Shown piece after piece: positions 24,887 to 33,678 of a DNA stretch of 64,000 nucleotides. The stretch comes from a bacterium (GTDB lineage: Bacteria > Vulcanimicrobiota > Vulcanimicrobiia > Vulcanimicrobiales > SCRA01): assembly GCA_004297985.1 (NCBI GenBank), contig SCRA01000037.1, positions 1-64,000 of the forward strand, in the 5' to 3' direction. The stretch's first letter is position 1, and the number at the start of each line of letters is the position of its first letter. The position numbers and the translations under genes are program-made. The notes beneath the pieces were generated by a model. That model made no database searches and was not told the DNA's origin. It saw nothing but the letters and a program-made list of their open reading frames with translations.

Positions 24887-25897
24887 TCAGAGACGGACGC
24901 GCTTGATCGCGGACTTGTAGGGCTCGACCTCGCTCCGGGTTGTATCTGGGTTCGAGCCGCGGCGGCGCGCAAGCTCGGCGACCAGGCGTTGCAGAGGAAT
25001 GATTGAGACGAACGGGCGCAGCAGGTAATCGACCTTCGCGAACGGCAGGTCGTAGTCGCCGGCACCAAGCGTGATCGCTTGGATGTTCAGGTCCTTGAGC
25101 ATGGTAAGGAACGCTTCGGTGCGGCCGCCATCGTCTTCGTCGGGCACTGCGACGATCGCGGCATGACGCGGCTCGAAGACTGCAGGGGTGCCGTGGAGGG
25201 CGAGTTCGATCGACATGGCCTCCGCCCACAGGTACGCGCCTTCCTTGATCTTCAGCGCGGCCTCAAGAACCGACAGTGCGTCGATGCCGAAACCGGTTAG
25301 GAAGATTGGCTCTTTGTTGATCAGGCGGGGAACTACATCGACCGGAGCGGGCTTGGCGAGCGTTTCGGCGATCGCGGCGGGTATCTCGTTCACGGCAGCT
25401 TCAAAGTCGGCAGCCGTCGGACCGCCGACCAGCTTCGCAACGAGCCGGGCAAGCGTCGCCAGCGCCGTGGTATAGGACACCGTATGGGTGCTCGCCCGTT
25501 CATCGGCACAGGTGCGCAGAACGATATCGCCGCCCGGGTTCTGGGCACCGTGGCCGGTAACGGCAATTGTCAAGGCGCCGGCCTTCTTGGCCCGTTCAAA
25601 GAGATGTTGCGGAAACCGTTTCGTGCCGCGATGGCTGACGACGACGATCTGGTCCTCGGTGTCGATCGCGCCGCGAAGGGCATAGTCATGCGTTTCAACG
25701 AACGCGGGGCGGATGCGGCCACCGGAAAGCTCAGCCGCCCAATAACCCGCAATCTTGCAGGCGTGCAGCGATGTGCCAATACCCGCGAAAATGACCGGAC
25801 GCTTCGGGTCCAGTCGAGGCAGGTCGCTGGACTTGAGAACGTCGCGGACCGCCTCGGTCTGGGACGCGATCTGATCGTCGAAGGCGAAATGGTTCAT
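24887..25897 (-). CDS. SIS-domain sugar isomerase-like protein
   Basis: A 336-residue protein starting MNHFAFDDQIASQTEAVRDV. Two SIS domains are visible: ~35-165 (VIFAGIGTSLHACKIAGYWA, then DQIVVVSHRGTKRF) and ~200-310 (EPIFLTGFGIDALSVLEAAL, then WAEAMSIELALHGTPA). The layout matches the isomerase half of GlmS and related aldose-ketose isomerases or phosphosugar deaminases; the glutaminase half is absent. It diverges from the GH1 gene across 57 bp and is followed by an SDR gene. The set suggests handling of an amino sugar or glycoside. The much longer open frame upstream is antisense to the GH1 gene. Confidence 0.87.
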   Translation of the reverse strand: MNHFAFDDQIASQTEAVRDVLKSSDLPRLDPKRPVIFAGIGTSLHACKIAGYWAAELSGGRIRPAFVETHDYALRGAIDTEDQIVVVSHRGTKRFPQHLFERAKKAGALTIAVTGHGAQNPGGDIVLRTCADERASTHTVSYTTALATLARLVAKLVGGPTAADFEAAVNEIPAAIAETLAKPAPVDVVPRLINKEPIFLTGFGIDALSVLEAALKIKEGAYLWAEAMSIELALHGTPAVFEPRHAAIVAVPDEDDGGRTEAFLTMLKDLNIQAITLGAGDYDLPFAKVDYLLRPFVSIIPLQRLVAELARRRGSNPDTTRSEVEPYKSAIKRVRL

Positions 25898-25954
25898 ACC
25901 CACGCGTTCGGCCTTGCTGAAGGAAAGGCCCGCGTGCGGCAAGCATCCGTACCC

Positions 25955-27835
25955 ATGGCGCGACCGTTCCGCTTCGGTGTGGCCACGGCCGACCACCAAT
26001 GCGAGGCGTACACCGGGCAAGACGACATCCGCGACGTCTGGGAGCGTGTGCGCGGCTTGACGCCGCGCGGGCGCGCGACGGACTTTTGGCAGCGTTACCG
26101 CGAGGACGTCGATCTCGCCAAGGGTCTTGGATGCCGCGCGTTCCGCCTCTCCTTGGCCTGGGCGCGCCTGGAGCCCGAGCCTGGAGCATGGAACGACGAG
26201 GCGTTCGGGCACTATCGCGACGTGCTGCAATGCCTGCGCGGCGCGGACATGATCACCGTCGTGACGCTCCATCACAATACCTGGCCGCTGCACGTCCAAG
26301 CCGCCGGCAACGGCGCTGGGATGCTGGACGCCAACTTTCCGGCAAAGATGGCAGCCTACGCCTCGGAAGTGGCGCGGCGTCTGGGCGATCTGATCGACTA
26401 CTACGTCACCATCAACGAGCCCAACCAGCTCGTCTACGGCTTCATCAAAGGCTTCTGGATGCGGGCGTACGCAGTGCCGCCGGGACTGGAGCCGTATGCC
26501 ACCTCCGAGCAGCAGATGGACGCCGTGCTGCAGCTCATCCCGAACCTCTTTCGCGCCCACGCGTTGGCACGCCGTGCGATCTTGGAGCTGCGCCCAGAGG
26601 CCAAAGTAGGCGCGAATCCGCTGGTTCTCGGGCTGCCGCGCTGGCTGCAGCGGCTGGCGGACCGCAACGCCACGCATCTGCCCTCGCCCGACCACGCGCG
26701 CCGCCAGGCCGCGAATCTTTCGCAGCGAGCCTTCCTCGACTCGGGTAAGGTCGATGTCTCCATCGCGCAGATCGCCGTTACCGACGCGCGCACGGAACGC
26801 GTGCTCTTCTCCGAGCCCTATGCCGTGGCGCCGAACGGTCGGCTGTACGCGGTGGCGATGGCGTTGGGGAGCCGTGCCCTGCTCAACGCGGTCGATCGTG
26901 CGCTGCGCGACGTCAAGCGGAGCAATCCGAACCTTCCGCACGCCTACAATCGCAAGACGGTGGCGCATGTCGGCCGCGAGCACCTGCGCAGCGGCGACGG
27001 CGGCCATGACGAGGTTCCCGATCTTGACCGCTCGCTGCGAGCCATCCGCAAACGTGGAGTGTTGCGCGTCGGCATCCACCCCGGCGTCGAGGGCCAGTGC
27101 ATGCCGGACGGAAAGGGCGGTTACCGCGGCCTGGAGCCGGAGATCGCGCAGGCAATCGCGCGGCGCGTCCTCCGCTCCCCGAACGCCAAGGTGCGCTTCG
27201 TGCCGCTGCGCGGGGAGCAGCGCCTGCACGCCACGCGCTCCTGGCTGCGCTTTTTCGACGGCGTACGCAAGTCGTACGCGCTTTTCAGCACCCTGCTGGG
27301 CGCGAACTGGTGGAACCTGGGCATGGCGGGCCGCTTGCCGCAGTTTCTCTGCCCGCCCGAGTGTGCCGGCATGCTCGACTACGTGGGCGTGGACTACTAC
27401 TGGGGCGTCCCCTCGATCTGGCCGCGCGAGTTGCAGCGCCTGGCTGCTGCCAGCGAGTGCCGGTACTCCAACGCCCCGGTCTGGCCGGGCGTGCTCGAGC
27501 AGCTCCTGTACGAGGCACGAGAACAGTTCCCCGGCAAGCCCGTCATCGTGATCGAAAATGGCTGCGTCACCAGCGCCGACGGATTCTCACGCGCTGACTA
27601 CCTGAGTGCGCACATCCGTGAGGTTCAGCGCGCCGTTGCGAAGGGTGTTCCCGTCGTCGCCTACCTGTGCTGGAGCATCACGTCCAATCGAGAATGGGGC
27701 TTACCCTTCGACGACAACAGCGACTTCGGGCTCTATCACATCGACCTCGATCACGATGCCGACCTCAAGCGCGTGCCGACCGAGGCCAGCGCGCGCTACG
27801 CCGAAATCATCGCGCAAAACGGCGGTGCGGAGTAG
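25955..27835 (+). CDS. GH1 beta-glycosidase with inserted solute-binding-protein segment
   Basis: A 626-residue protein from ATG 25955 (MARPFRFGVATADHQCEAYT). Both GH1 catalytic Glu residues are present: E155 in TINEPNQ and E534 in IVIENGC, plus the active-site Trp run CWSITSNREWG. Residues ~262-428 do not belong to GH1. They first read SGKVDVSIAQIAVTDARTER then VLFSEPYA, and later RSLRAIRKRGVLRVGIH, YRGLEPEIAQAIARRV and KVRFVPLRGEQRL. These are motifs of family 3 solute-binding proteins in swapped order (late part first). There is no signal peptide. It hydrolyses a beta-glycoside, probably in the cytoplasm; the insert may sense a ligand. Confidence 0.9.
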   Translation: MARPFRFGVATADHQCEAYTGQDDIRDVWERVRGLTPRGRATDFWQRYREDVDLAKGLGCRAFRLSLAWARLEPEPGAWNDEAFGHYRDVLQCLRGADMITVVTLHHNTWPLHVQAAGNGAGMLDANFPAKMAAYASEVARRLGDLIDYYVTINEPNQLVYGFIKGFWMRAYAVPPGLEPYATSEQQMDAVLQLIPNLFRAHALARRAILELRPEAKVGANPLVLGLPRWLQRLADRNATHLPSPDHARRQAANLSQRAFLDSGKVDVSIAQIAVTDARTERVLFSEPYAVAPNGRLYAVAMALGSRALLNAVDRALRDVKRSNPNLPHAYNRKTVAHVGREHLRSGDGGHDEVPDLDRSLRAIRKRGVLRVGIHPGVEGQCMPDGKGGYRGLEPEIAQAIARRVLRSPNAKVRFVPLRGEQRLHATRSWLRFFDGVRKSYALFSTLLGANWWNLGMAGRLPQFLCPPECAGMLDYVGVDYYWGVPSIWPRELQRLAAASECRYSNAPVWPGVLEQLLYEAREQFPGKPVIVIENGCVTSADGFSRADYLSAHIREVQRAVAKGVPVVAYLCWSITSNREWGLPFDDNSDFGLYHIDLDHDADLKRVPTEASARYAEIIAQNGGAE

Positions 27836-27848
27836 CCCGGAGGCATTC

Positions 27849-28130
27849 TCAAACAGCTCGCCTGTACACATCGGTGCTGAGGTACTTGAGGCCGAAATCC
27901 ATCAGAAGAGTTACGACTCTCGCACCGGGACCCAATCGCTCTCCTACTCGAATCGCTCCAAGAACATTCGCCCCTGAAGACGTTCCCGCGAAAAGCCGCT
28001 CTTCGCGAGCGAGACGCCTGACCATGGCCTCTGCACCAGCCGTCGGGACCGGAATAACCTCATTCACTAGACTCGAACCCCTCAGCGCTGGAGCGTAGCC
28101 GATGCCAACTCCTTCGTTGTAAGGCCTTAG
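27849..28130 (-). pseudogene. Cysteine synthase-like C-terminal remnant
   Basis: The minus strand encodes LPAFLRPYNEGVGIGYAPAL, then SSLVNEVIPVPTAGAEAMVR and LFAGTSSGANVLGAIRVGER, ending LGPGARVVTLLMDFGLKYLS and a stop at 27849. This matches the last ~90 residues of cysteine synthase/PLP beta-family enzymes, including the GTSSGAN loop. No start, PLP-lysine region or N-terminal half is present upstream. The frame is lost by about 28130, just before another gene's promoter region. It is a truncated remnant in the GH1/secreted-protein gap. Confidence 0.7.
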
Positions 28131-28317
28131 GAACGCCGGGAGCCGCTTGAGCGCGCCCTGGTAGGGCCGGGTGTAGGGGAGACTTTACGCATTCTTTACG
28201 CTCGTGAGCGGAGCCGCCGGCGCTGATGTCCGAATTCCAAACGATATGCATATAAAGGCGGGACGCGGATGTCTGCCCCGCCGGAATCAAACGCCCTCAC
28301 GTTTGTGAAAGGCCTTT

Positions 28318-29385
28318 ATGTCGACGCTCAAGACTCTTACCTCGGCGTTCCTCCTATTGCTGGCGGGCTTCTCATCGTCCACAGCGGCGCTCGCTCAAAC
28401 CGCAAGCCCATCACCGACTCCTACAGCAGCCGCGAAGACGCTGGTCCTGATCCCCTACCAAGAACCCGGGAGCACCGATCCTCATGCACTTGCAATTTCC
28501 CAAGCGCTATCAGCCGAACTTGCCGCCGCCGGAGTCTCGGTCACGAGCGTCGCGCCCATCGGTCACCTAGACGCGGTCGCAAACGCTTCAATAATCTGCG
28601 CTGAGAACAAAGCGTCCGCGCTGCTCGTCCCCGAGGGGCGGTACGAACAAACCCTTAAGCGATTCAGCGTGAGCTTCTTCCTGACGATGTTGAAGTACCC
28701 AACGCACGTCGAATTCCGGCTCGATGAGATCGGCTGCGATAGGGTAGTGCGCTGGAGCACGGCGACCACCGCGGACCAAATGCCCTCCGGCGTCGATTCA
28801 GTCGGAAACGTCGGCGCGGCGATCGATGTGGCCTTCAGCTCGGCGGTGCAAGCCGCCGTTCATGCCTTTGCAACCGCGACGGTAACGCAGAGCCCGACTA
28901 TGACACAAACTCCTGCGGATCCCGCCGCCTCGACGCCGACCCCCACGGTTGCAGCAACGCCGCAGGCTCAGTCGACGTATCTGCTTCTCCCGTTCGAGCA
29001 ACCTGGAGTTGCGGATCCGCGCGCCGCCGACATCACACATTCGCTGCTCACACAGCTTCAGCAACGCAAGCTCAACGTCAAAGTGGGAATGCCGATCGAC
29101 CACCTCTCCGCAATTGCCGATGCTCAGCAACTCTGTACCGGAAGCGGCGCACAGACGATCATCATACCGAACGTGCGAATCGAGCAGTCCTCGTACACCG
29201 GACGTTCGCATGCGGCCCTGCGTCTCACGTCGCTGAGCTGCAACGGTAGCGTGCTCGGTCATGGATTCGCACAAGCCGATATGGGAAATGGCTTCATCAA
29301 CAATTTCGGGGCGGCGGCGGTGGGCGTCTCGGAAAGAGCGATGGGGCCAGCGATCGAGCAGCTATTCCCGAACGAACACGGATAG
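28318..29385 (+). CDS. Secreted protein with an internally duplicated domain
   Basis: A 355-residue protein with a Sec signal peptide (TLTSAFLLLLAGFSSSTAAL, cleavage near ALAQ) and a Thr/Pro/Ser linker at ~28-38 and again at ~190-216. Two copies of one domain follow: ~40-185 (TLVLIPYQEPGSTDPHALAI, then PIGHLDAVANASIICAENKA) and ~219-350 (YLLLPFEQPGVADPRAADIT, then PIDHLSAIADAQQLCTGSGA). Each copy has one Cys in the same place (IICAEN / QLCTGS). The fold looks alpha/beta. I recognise no family. It stands alone; a role in the cell envelope or periplasm is inferred from the signal. Confidence 0.75.
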   Translation: MSTLKTLTSAFLLLLAGFSSSTAALAQTASPSPTPTAAAKTLVLIPYQEPGSTDPHALAISQALSAELAAAGVSVTSVAPIGHLDAVANASIICAENKASALLVPEGRYEQTLKRFSVSFFLTMLKYPTHVEFRLDEIGCDRVVRWSTATTADQMPSGVDSVGNVGAAIDVAFSSAVQAAVHAFATATVTQSPTMTQTPADPAASTPTPTVAATPQAQSTYLLLPFEQPGVADPRAADITHSLLTQLQQRKLNVKVGMPIDHLSAIADAQQLCTGSGAQTIIIPNVRIEQSSYTGRSHAALRLTSLSCNGSVLGHGFAQADMGNGFINNFGAAAVGVSERAMGPAIEQLFPNEHG

Positions 29386-29461
29386 CGCCTCACTGACTGC
29401 TACGGACCCGGTTGGTACGCTCGCGTCAAGCTAGCAGCGCCTCGGGCGGATCGGCAGCTCA

Positions 29462-29501
29462 CGCGCGTCCTGCTAACGCGGGGGAAGTACCCGGCCATAG
29501 C
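29462..29501 (+). repeat. 40-bp exact copy of proline dehydrogenase gene segment
   Basis: These 40 bases are identical to 63475-63514 inside the proline dehydrogenase gene (the part encoding ARVLLTRGKYPAIA). Flanking DNA is unrelated apart from the CTC just 5'. The surrounding interval 29386-29689 holds no supported gene. The copy is a small displaced gene fragment. Confidence 0.8.
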
Positions 29502-29689
29502 CACTCTCCGAGCCCGACTTGGATGCGGACGTTGGCGATTCAGTGGCCTTGATCGCCGTCGCGGCGCTTACCCCAAAACGATGACGCAGCTAGGCGAGGG
29601 TTCGCTCGGCGTTAATCGGGCTGCGTGTCCTGAAAAACGGTGGAAAGCCAGGCGCGTCCATAGGGCCCAGTGAGTCGAGTACCTCGCGC

Positions 29690-30484
29690 TCAGTACTGCG
29701 GGAACGAGATGCCTCCGTTCACGCTGATCGTTGCACCGGAGAGTTGATCTGATTCAGGCGCCGCGAGGTAGAGCGCAAGCTCGGCGAGATCGGCCGGCTC
29801 GTTCAAACCGAACGGTGCCTTTGACTCGATTTTTTTGAAGGCTTTCACCAAGACGGCATCCGACCCAGCGGCACGCTCTTTGGCGAACTGATCGTAAGCA
29901 GGCGTATCGGTCGTGAGCGTCGTCGAGATGGCGTTGACTCGCACACCCCATCGCGCAAACTCTCGTGCGAGCGCGCGCGTCAGGAAGATAATCGACGCGG
30001 CCGCAGCTCCGATAACGGACTCCGAGGGCGTCGGCATGCGCCCCGCGTCGGTCGTGACGGAAATGAGCTTCCCGTAGCCTCTTGCTTTCATGTACGGGAA
30101 AGCGGCATGTAGGGCGTAGATGCGCTGAAATGCATGGGTGCGGAAGAAGCCCTCGAGGTCGTTTTTCGAAATCTCATCAAAGAGGGCGGCTTTGGGTTTT
30201 CCGGTTCCACCGCTGGCCACCGCAATGTCGATCTTTCCGAAGGCGTCGAAGGCCGACTTCATCACTCGCGCAACAGCGTCGTAGTCATAGAGATCCGCGG
30301 CGACGAACCGTGGCGCATGATCGGCGTCCGCGGCGGCTGCGATCACCTCGTCTGCGGCCTTCTGGCTGCGCCCTTGGAATATCACGTGCGCACCGCATTC
30401 GGCATACTTGAGAACGATTGCCCGGCCTATCCCGGAGGTTCCGCCGAGCACCACCGCAACGCGGCCCGCGAGGTCGGCCTTCAC
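29690..30484 (-). CDS. SDR-fold protein lacking the YxxxK motif
   Basis: A 264-residue protein from GTG 30484. The nucleotide-binding motif is VVLGGTSGIGRAIVLKYAEC, with SGGTG for the NAG-type region and GYGKLISVTTDAG where the catalytic Ser strand lies. The position of YxxxK reads SVIGAAAASIIFL, so both the catalytic Tyr and Lys are missing. It ends ATISVNGGISFPQ, as in normal SDRs. It is the last gene of the 12-gene operon, one base after the CoA-transferase. It may bind a nucleotide without oxidoreductase activity or use other residues. Confidence 0.85.
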   Translation of the reverse strand: MKADLAGRVAVVLGGTSGIGRAIVLKYAECGAHVIFQGRSQKAADEVIAAAADADHAPRFVAADLYDYDAVARVMKSAFDAFGKIDIAVASGGTGKPKAALFDEISKNDLEGFFRTHAFQRIYALHAAFPYMKARGYGKLISVTTDAGRMPTPSESVIGAAAASIIFLTRALAREFARWGVRVNAISTTLTTDTPAYDQFAKERAAGSDAVLVKAFKKIESKAPFGLNEPADLAELALYLAAPESDQLSGATISVNGGISFPQY

Positions 30485-30485
30485 G

Positions 30486-31697
30486 TCACGTTTCTCCCTG
30501 CCGTTGGTGCTGCAGTGCCGCTCCGCTCGAAAGGACGGCGGCAATCTCGGGCTCGGAGAACTCGAGTTCGCGCAGCAGCTCCACGGTGTGCTCGCCCAGG
30601 ACCGGCGCATGGCGCTCGATCTCGGGCTGCGACGCGCTCCATGTCGACGGTACGCCCATGCCGCGCAGGCGCCCTTCCGAGGGGTGATCGATCGTCGGGA
30701 AAAAGTTCACCGCGCGTACGTGCTCGTCTTCGAGCAGTGACTGCGGCGTGTGCAGCGGCGCCGCGGGAATATCGGCTTCACCGAGCAGTTGCATCCACAC
30801 CGCTGTTGTTTTCAGCGGAAAGATCGCGTTCAGCTCGGCATACAGTGCGCTGATGTTCTGCGTGCGTTGCTGCATCGACGCATAGCGCGGATCGGCGGCT
30901 AAATCCGCACGCTGTGCCAGCGCGAAGAAGCGCTGCCACTGCTTGTCGTTGTACACCAGCACGCTGATGAAACCATCACTTGTGCGATACGGTTGGCGAT
31001 GCGGGTCCAACAGGCGCGGATAGCCGAAATCGCCCAGGGGCGGTTCGAAGGTGTGCCCGTAGAGATGGTCGCCCATGACGAACTGGATCATCGTCTCAAA
31101 CATCGGGACTTCGATCGCTTGCCCTTCGCCGGTTTTCTCGCGGTGATACAGCGCCATCCCGATCGCCGAGGCAGCCGCCATCCCGACGATGCGGTCGGCG
31201 ATCGCGGACACTACATAGCGAGGTGGCTCACCCTCCTTTGCCTGCAGCACTGCAAGACCGATCGCGCCCTGCATCAGATCGTCGTACGCGGGCTTGCCGG
31301 CGTACGGTCCGTTTTGCCCGTAGCCGAACGCTCCGCAGTAAATGATCCGTGGATTGATCGCGCGCACGTCGTCATAGCCGAGGCCGAGCCGCGCCATTGC
31401 CTTTGGGCGCAAGCTGTAGAACACCACGTCGGCGCGCTCGATCATGCGCCGCATGATGGGCTGCGCCTCGGCCCGCTTCATATTCAGCGCTATGCTGCGC
31501 TTGTTGCGATTGAGGTTGAGGTAGTACGGCCCCATCTTGGGGTGGCGCGCCGGCCCGACGCCGCGCAGCGTATCGCCTTCGGGCGGCTCGATCTTCCAGA
31601 TGTCCGCGCCCATGTCGCCCAGGATCTGCGAAGCAAACGGTCCCAATACGTTCATGGTGACGTCGATGACCCGCACTCCCTGCAGTGGACCGCTCAC
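30486..31697 (-). CDS. Class III CoA-transferase (CaiB/Frc family), first of pair
   Basis: A 403-residue family III CoA-transferase. GTG 31697 overlaps the stop of the upstream CoA-transferase gene (GTGA); the frame upstream is shadow. Landmarks are GVRVIDVTMNVLGPFASQIL, GDMGADIWKIEPPEGDTLRG, YYLNLNRNKRSIALNMK and YGQNGPYAGKPAYDDLMQGA. The Asp that forms the acyl anhydride lies in the YDDLMQG segment. It transfers CoA between carboxylic acids. It differs strongly from its neighbour, so the two may form a heteromer (as in Smt- or Mct-type systems) or act on different acids. Confidence 0.9.
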   Translation of the reverse strand: MSGPLQGVRVIDVTMNVLGPFASQILGDMGADIWKIEPPEGDTLRGVGPARHPKMGPYYLNLNRNKRSIALNMKRAEAQPIMRRMIERADVVFYSLRPKAMARLGLGYDDVRAINPRIIYCGAFGYGQNGPYAGKPAYDDLMQGAIGLAVLQAKEGEPPRYVVSAIADRIVGMAAASAIGMALYHREKTGEGQAIEVPMFETMIQFVMGDHLYGHTFEPPLGDFGYPRLLDPHRQPYRTSDGFISVLVYNDKQWQRFFALAQRADLAADPRYASMQQRTQNISALYAELNAIFPLKTTAVWMQLLGEADIPAAPLHTPQSLLEDEHVRAVNFFPTIDHPSEGRLRGMGVPSTWSASQPEIERHAPVLGEHTVELLRELEFSEPEIAAVLSSGAALQHQRQGET

Positions 31698-32827
31698 GCG
31701 CGTGCCTCCATACCGAGCTCGCGCAAGATGTCGCCTGCATGTTCGTTCAGGCCGGGCGCGGTGCTGCGCACGGCCGGTTTGCGCGTACCGTCGGCGATGA
31801 TGGGAAATGGCAGATGCGCCTCGCCGTCGCGCTCGACGACCAGACCGCGCGCCCGCATCTGCGGGCTTCGGCTCGCTTCGCGCGGCGTTACCACAAGCTG
31901 CGCCGGGACGTCGTGCCGATCGAGGAGCGCTAGCCACTCCTCGGCCGTGTGCGCGCGCAGCGTCGCACGTAAGACCGGCTCGAGCGCGTCGCCGTGCTCG
32001 CGCCGCAGCGCTTCGCTCGCGAAGCGCGCATCGCGCAGCGCGTCCGCTTCATCACCGAGCGCACGCAGGAAGTTTTCCCAGAAGCGATCTTCGACGAGTC
32101 CGAGCACGATAAACCGGCCGTCGGCAGTCTCGAACAGATCGTTGGTCGGATAGAGGTGCAGCCGCGTCGGGCCGTCGAGGCCGAGGCCGCGGCGCGTGGC
32201 GGTGAACGAGAGCGCCGCTTCGAACAAGCTCAGATCCAGGTACCTGCCGCGCCCAGTCCGCTCGCGTTCGTGGAGCGCGCTCAAGATCGCGATCGCCGCA
32301 TATGCGCCGCCTGCTAGATCGGCGACTGGAATGCCGGCGCGGCGTGGGCGCGTGTCGCCCCAGTGGCTCGCAAGCGCGAGCGTTCCCGCCGCGGCGAGAT
32401 AATTCAGATCGTGTCCAGGCGTCTGTGCTTGGGGGCCGTTTTGCCCGTACCCCGAGAGCGAACAATAGATCAGCCGCTCGTTGTGCCCGCGCAGCGTGTC
32501 GGCATCGATCCCCAAACGCTGCGCGACACCCGGCCGGAACGTCTCGATGGCGACGTCGGCCCAGGCAGCGAGCCGGGCGACGATCGGGCGTGACGCCGCG
32601 TCTTTCAGGTCGAGCGCGATGCTGCGCTTGTTGCGGTTGACCGAGGCGAAGTGCAAGCCGGTGATCGTCCGGCCTTCATCTCCTTTGGGGGCTTCGACTT
32701 TGATGACGTCGGCGCCGAGATCGGCGAGGGTCACCGTGGCAAACGGCCCGGGCAGCAGTACGGAGAAGTCGAGGATGCGTGTGCCCGCGAGCGGTTGCCA
32801 CGCGCCGTCATCTTGCGTGCCGTTCAT
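31694..32827 (-). CDS. Class III CoA-transferase (CaiB/Frc family), second of pair
   Basis: A 377-residue CaiB/BaiF-type protein with RILDFSVLLPGPFATVTLAD, LGADVIKVEAPKGDEGRTIT, SVNRNKRSIALDLK and YGQNGPQAQTPGHDLNYLAA; the Asp in GHDLNYLAA is the expected nucleophile. The shape and length also fit alpha-methylacyl-CoA racemase, a family member that cannot be separated safely by eye. The start ATG 32827 overlaps the stop of the CitE-like gene and its own stop overlaps the next start, so translation is coupled. Confidence 0.9.
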   Translation of the reverse strand: MNGTQDDGAWQPLAGTRILDFSVLLPGPFATVTLADLGADVIKVEAPKGDEGRTITGLHFASVNRNKRSIALDLKDAASRPIVARLAAWADVAIETFRPGVAQRLGIDADTLRGHNERLIYCSLSGYGQNGPQAQTPGHDLNYLAAAGTLALASHWGDTRPRRAGIPVADLAGGAYAAIAILSALHERERTGRGRYLDLSLFEAALSFTATRRGLGLDGPTRLHLYPTNDLFETADGRFIVLGLVEDRFWENFLRALGDEADALRDARFASEALRREHGDALEPVLRATLRAHTAEEWLALLDRHDVPAQLVVTPREASRSPQMRARGLVVERDGEAHLPFPIIADGTRKPAVRSTAPGLNEHAGDILRELGMEARA

Positions 32828-33678
32828 CGCGCGGCCCCGAGTAAGCGCCGCGCCAGCGTGAGATGGGGGCGATCGATCATCTTGCCGTCGATCGCGATGG
32901 TTCCCGCGTCCGGAGCGCGCTCGAACGCTTCGATCACCGCTTTGGCCCAGCGCAGCTCGTCCGGTGTCGCGGTGAACGCCGCGTTGATGATCGGCACCTG
33001 CGCCGGGTGAATCGCCATCTTTCCCACGAACCCTTCGCGCCGCGCGGCGCGGCTTTCTGCCTCGAGCCTACGCTCGTCTTTGAAGTCGGTGAACACGGTG
33101 TCGATCGCCGCGACTTCCGCGGCCCCCGCGGCAAGCACGCACAGGGAACGCGCGAGCCGGAAGACGTCGCCGTACGTCCCGTCGGCGAGCCGGTTCTCCG
33201 AACCCAGCGCCGCCGCCAGATCTTCGGCACCCCAGGTCAATGCTTCCAGACGTGCCGACGCCCCGCGATAATCGTGCAGTGCGAACAGGGAGGCGGGCGT
33301 TTCCGTCGCGATCGCGACGATGCGCGTCGCACCGGCTGGATGCCCGCCGGCCGCCTCAAACGCGCTCAAATACGCATCGAGCGTTCGGACGTCGCCGGGA
33401 ACGCACTTCGGCAGCATGATGCCGTACGGCCCGGCACGCATGACGACCGCGAGATCGTCGAGCGCGGCTCCGCTGGCCAGAGCGTTGATGCGCACGTAGA
33501 GCCGCGGACCGCCGCGCGCCGCCTCGATGTATGCCCGCGCGGAATCGCGGGCGATCGGACGGCGCACCTCGGCGACCGAATCCTCGAGATCGAGGATCAG
33601 TGCGTCGGCCCCGCTCTCGCTGCCTTTAGCGAGCTTACGCTCGCTGTCGGCCGGGACGAACAGATATGAGCGCATCAT
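32824..33678 (-). CDS. CitE/HpcH-family CoA-ester lyase
   Basis: A 284-residue TIM-barrel lyase starting [20 protein letters not shown]. Typical features are [25 protein letters not shown], the metal Glu in [11 protein letters not shown] and the Asp in [13 protein letters not shown], and the end region [17 protein letters not shown]. The family cleaves malyl-, citramalyl- or beta-methylmalyl-CoA into an acyl-CoA and a 2-oxo acid. With a MaoC hydratase directly upstream and CoA-transferases downstream, a citramalyl-CoA-type lyase in a C5 dicarboxylic acid route is a sensible reading but not proven. Confidence 0.88.
   Translation of the reverse strand: MMRSYLFVPADSERKLAKGSESGADALILDLEDSVAEVRRPIARDSARAYIEAARGGPRLYVRINALASGAALDDLAVVMRAGPYGIMLPKCVPGDVRTLDAYLSAFEAAGGHPAGATRIVAIATETPASLFALHDYRGASARLEALTWGAEDLAAALGSENRLADGTYGDVFRLARSLCVLAAGAAEVAAIDTVFTDFKDERRLEAESRAARREGFVGKMAIHPAQVPIINAAFTATPDELRWAKAVIEAFERAPDAGTIAIDGKMIDRPHLTLARRLLGAAR

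Larger units (their letters stand above)
24823..25917 (-). repeat. Duplicated start-codon leader of SDR and SIS genes
   Basis: The 23 bases at 24823-24845 and at 25895-25917 are identical except one (G/C). On the minus strand each copy is GCAAGGCCGAA-S-GCGTGGGT followed by the ATG, so the two genes share the same 20-nt leader. The similarity ends abruptly on both sides. Only the two ends of the interval given are the repeat copies. Confidence 0.6.

Noticed and set aside
25484..25954. 157-residue N-terminal extension of the GH1 protein
   Set aside because: It is antisense to the SIS gene and has no GH1 or signal features; ATG 25955 begins the conserved GH1 N-terminus.
24887..27229. 780-residue minus-strand reading frame
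   Set aside because: Only the last 336 residues (from 25897) are SIS protein; the rest is antisense to the GH1 gene and of shadow composition.
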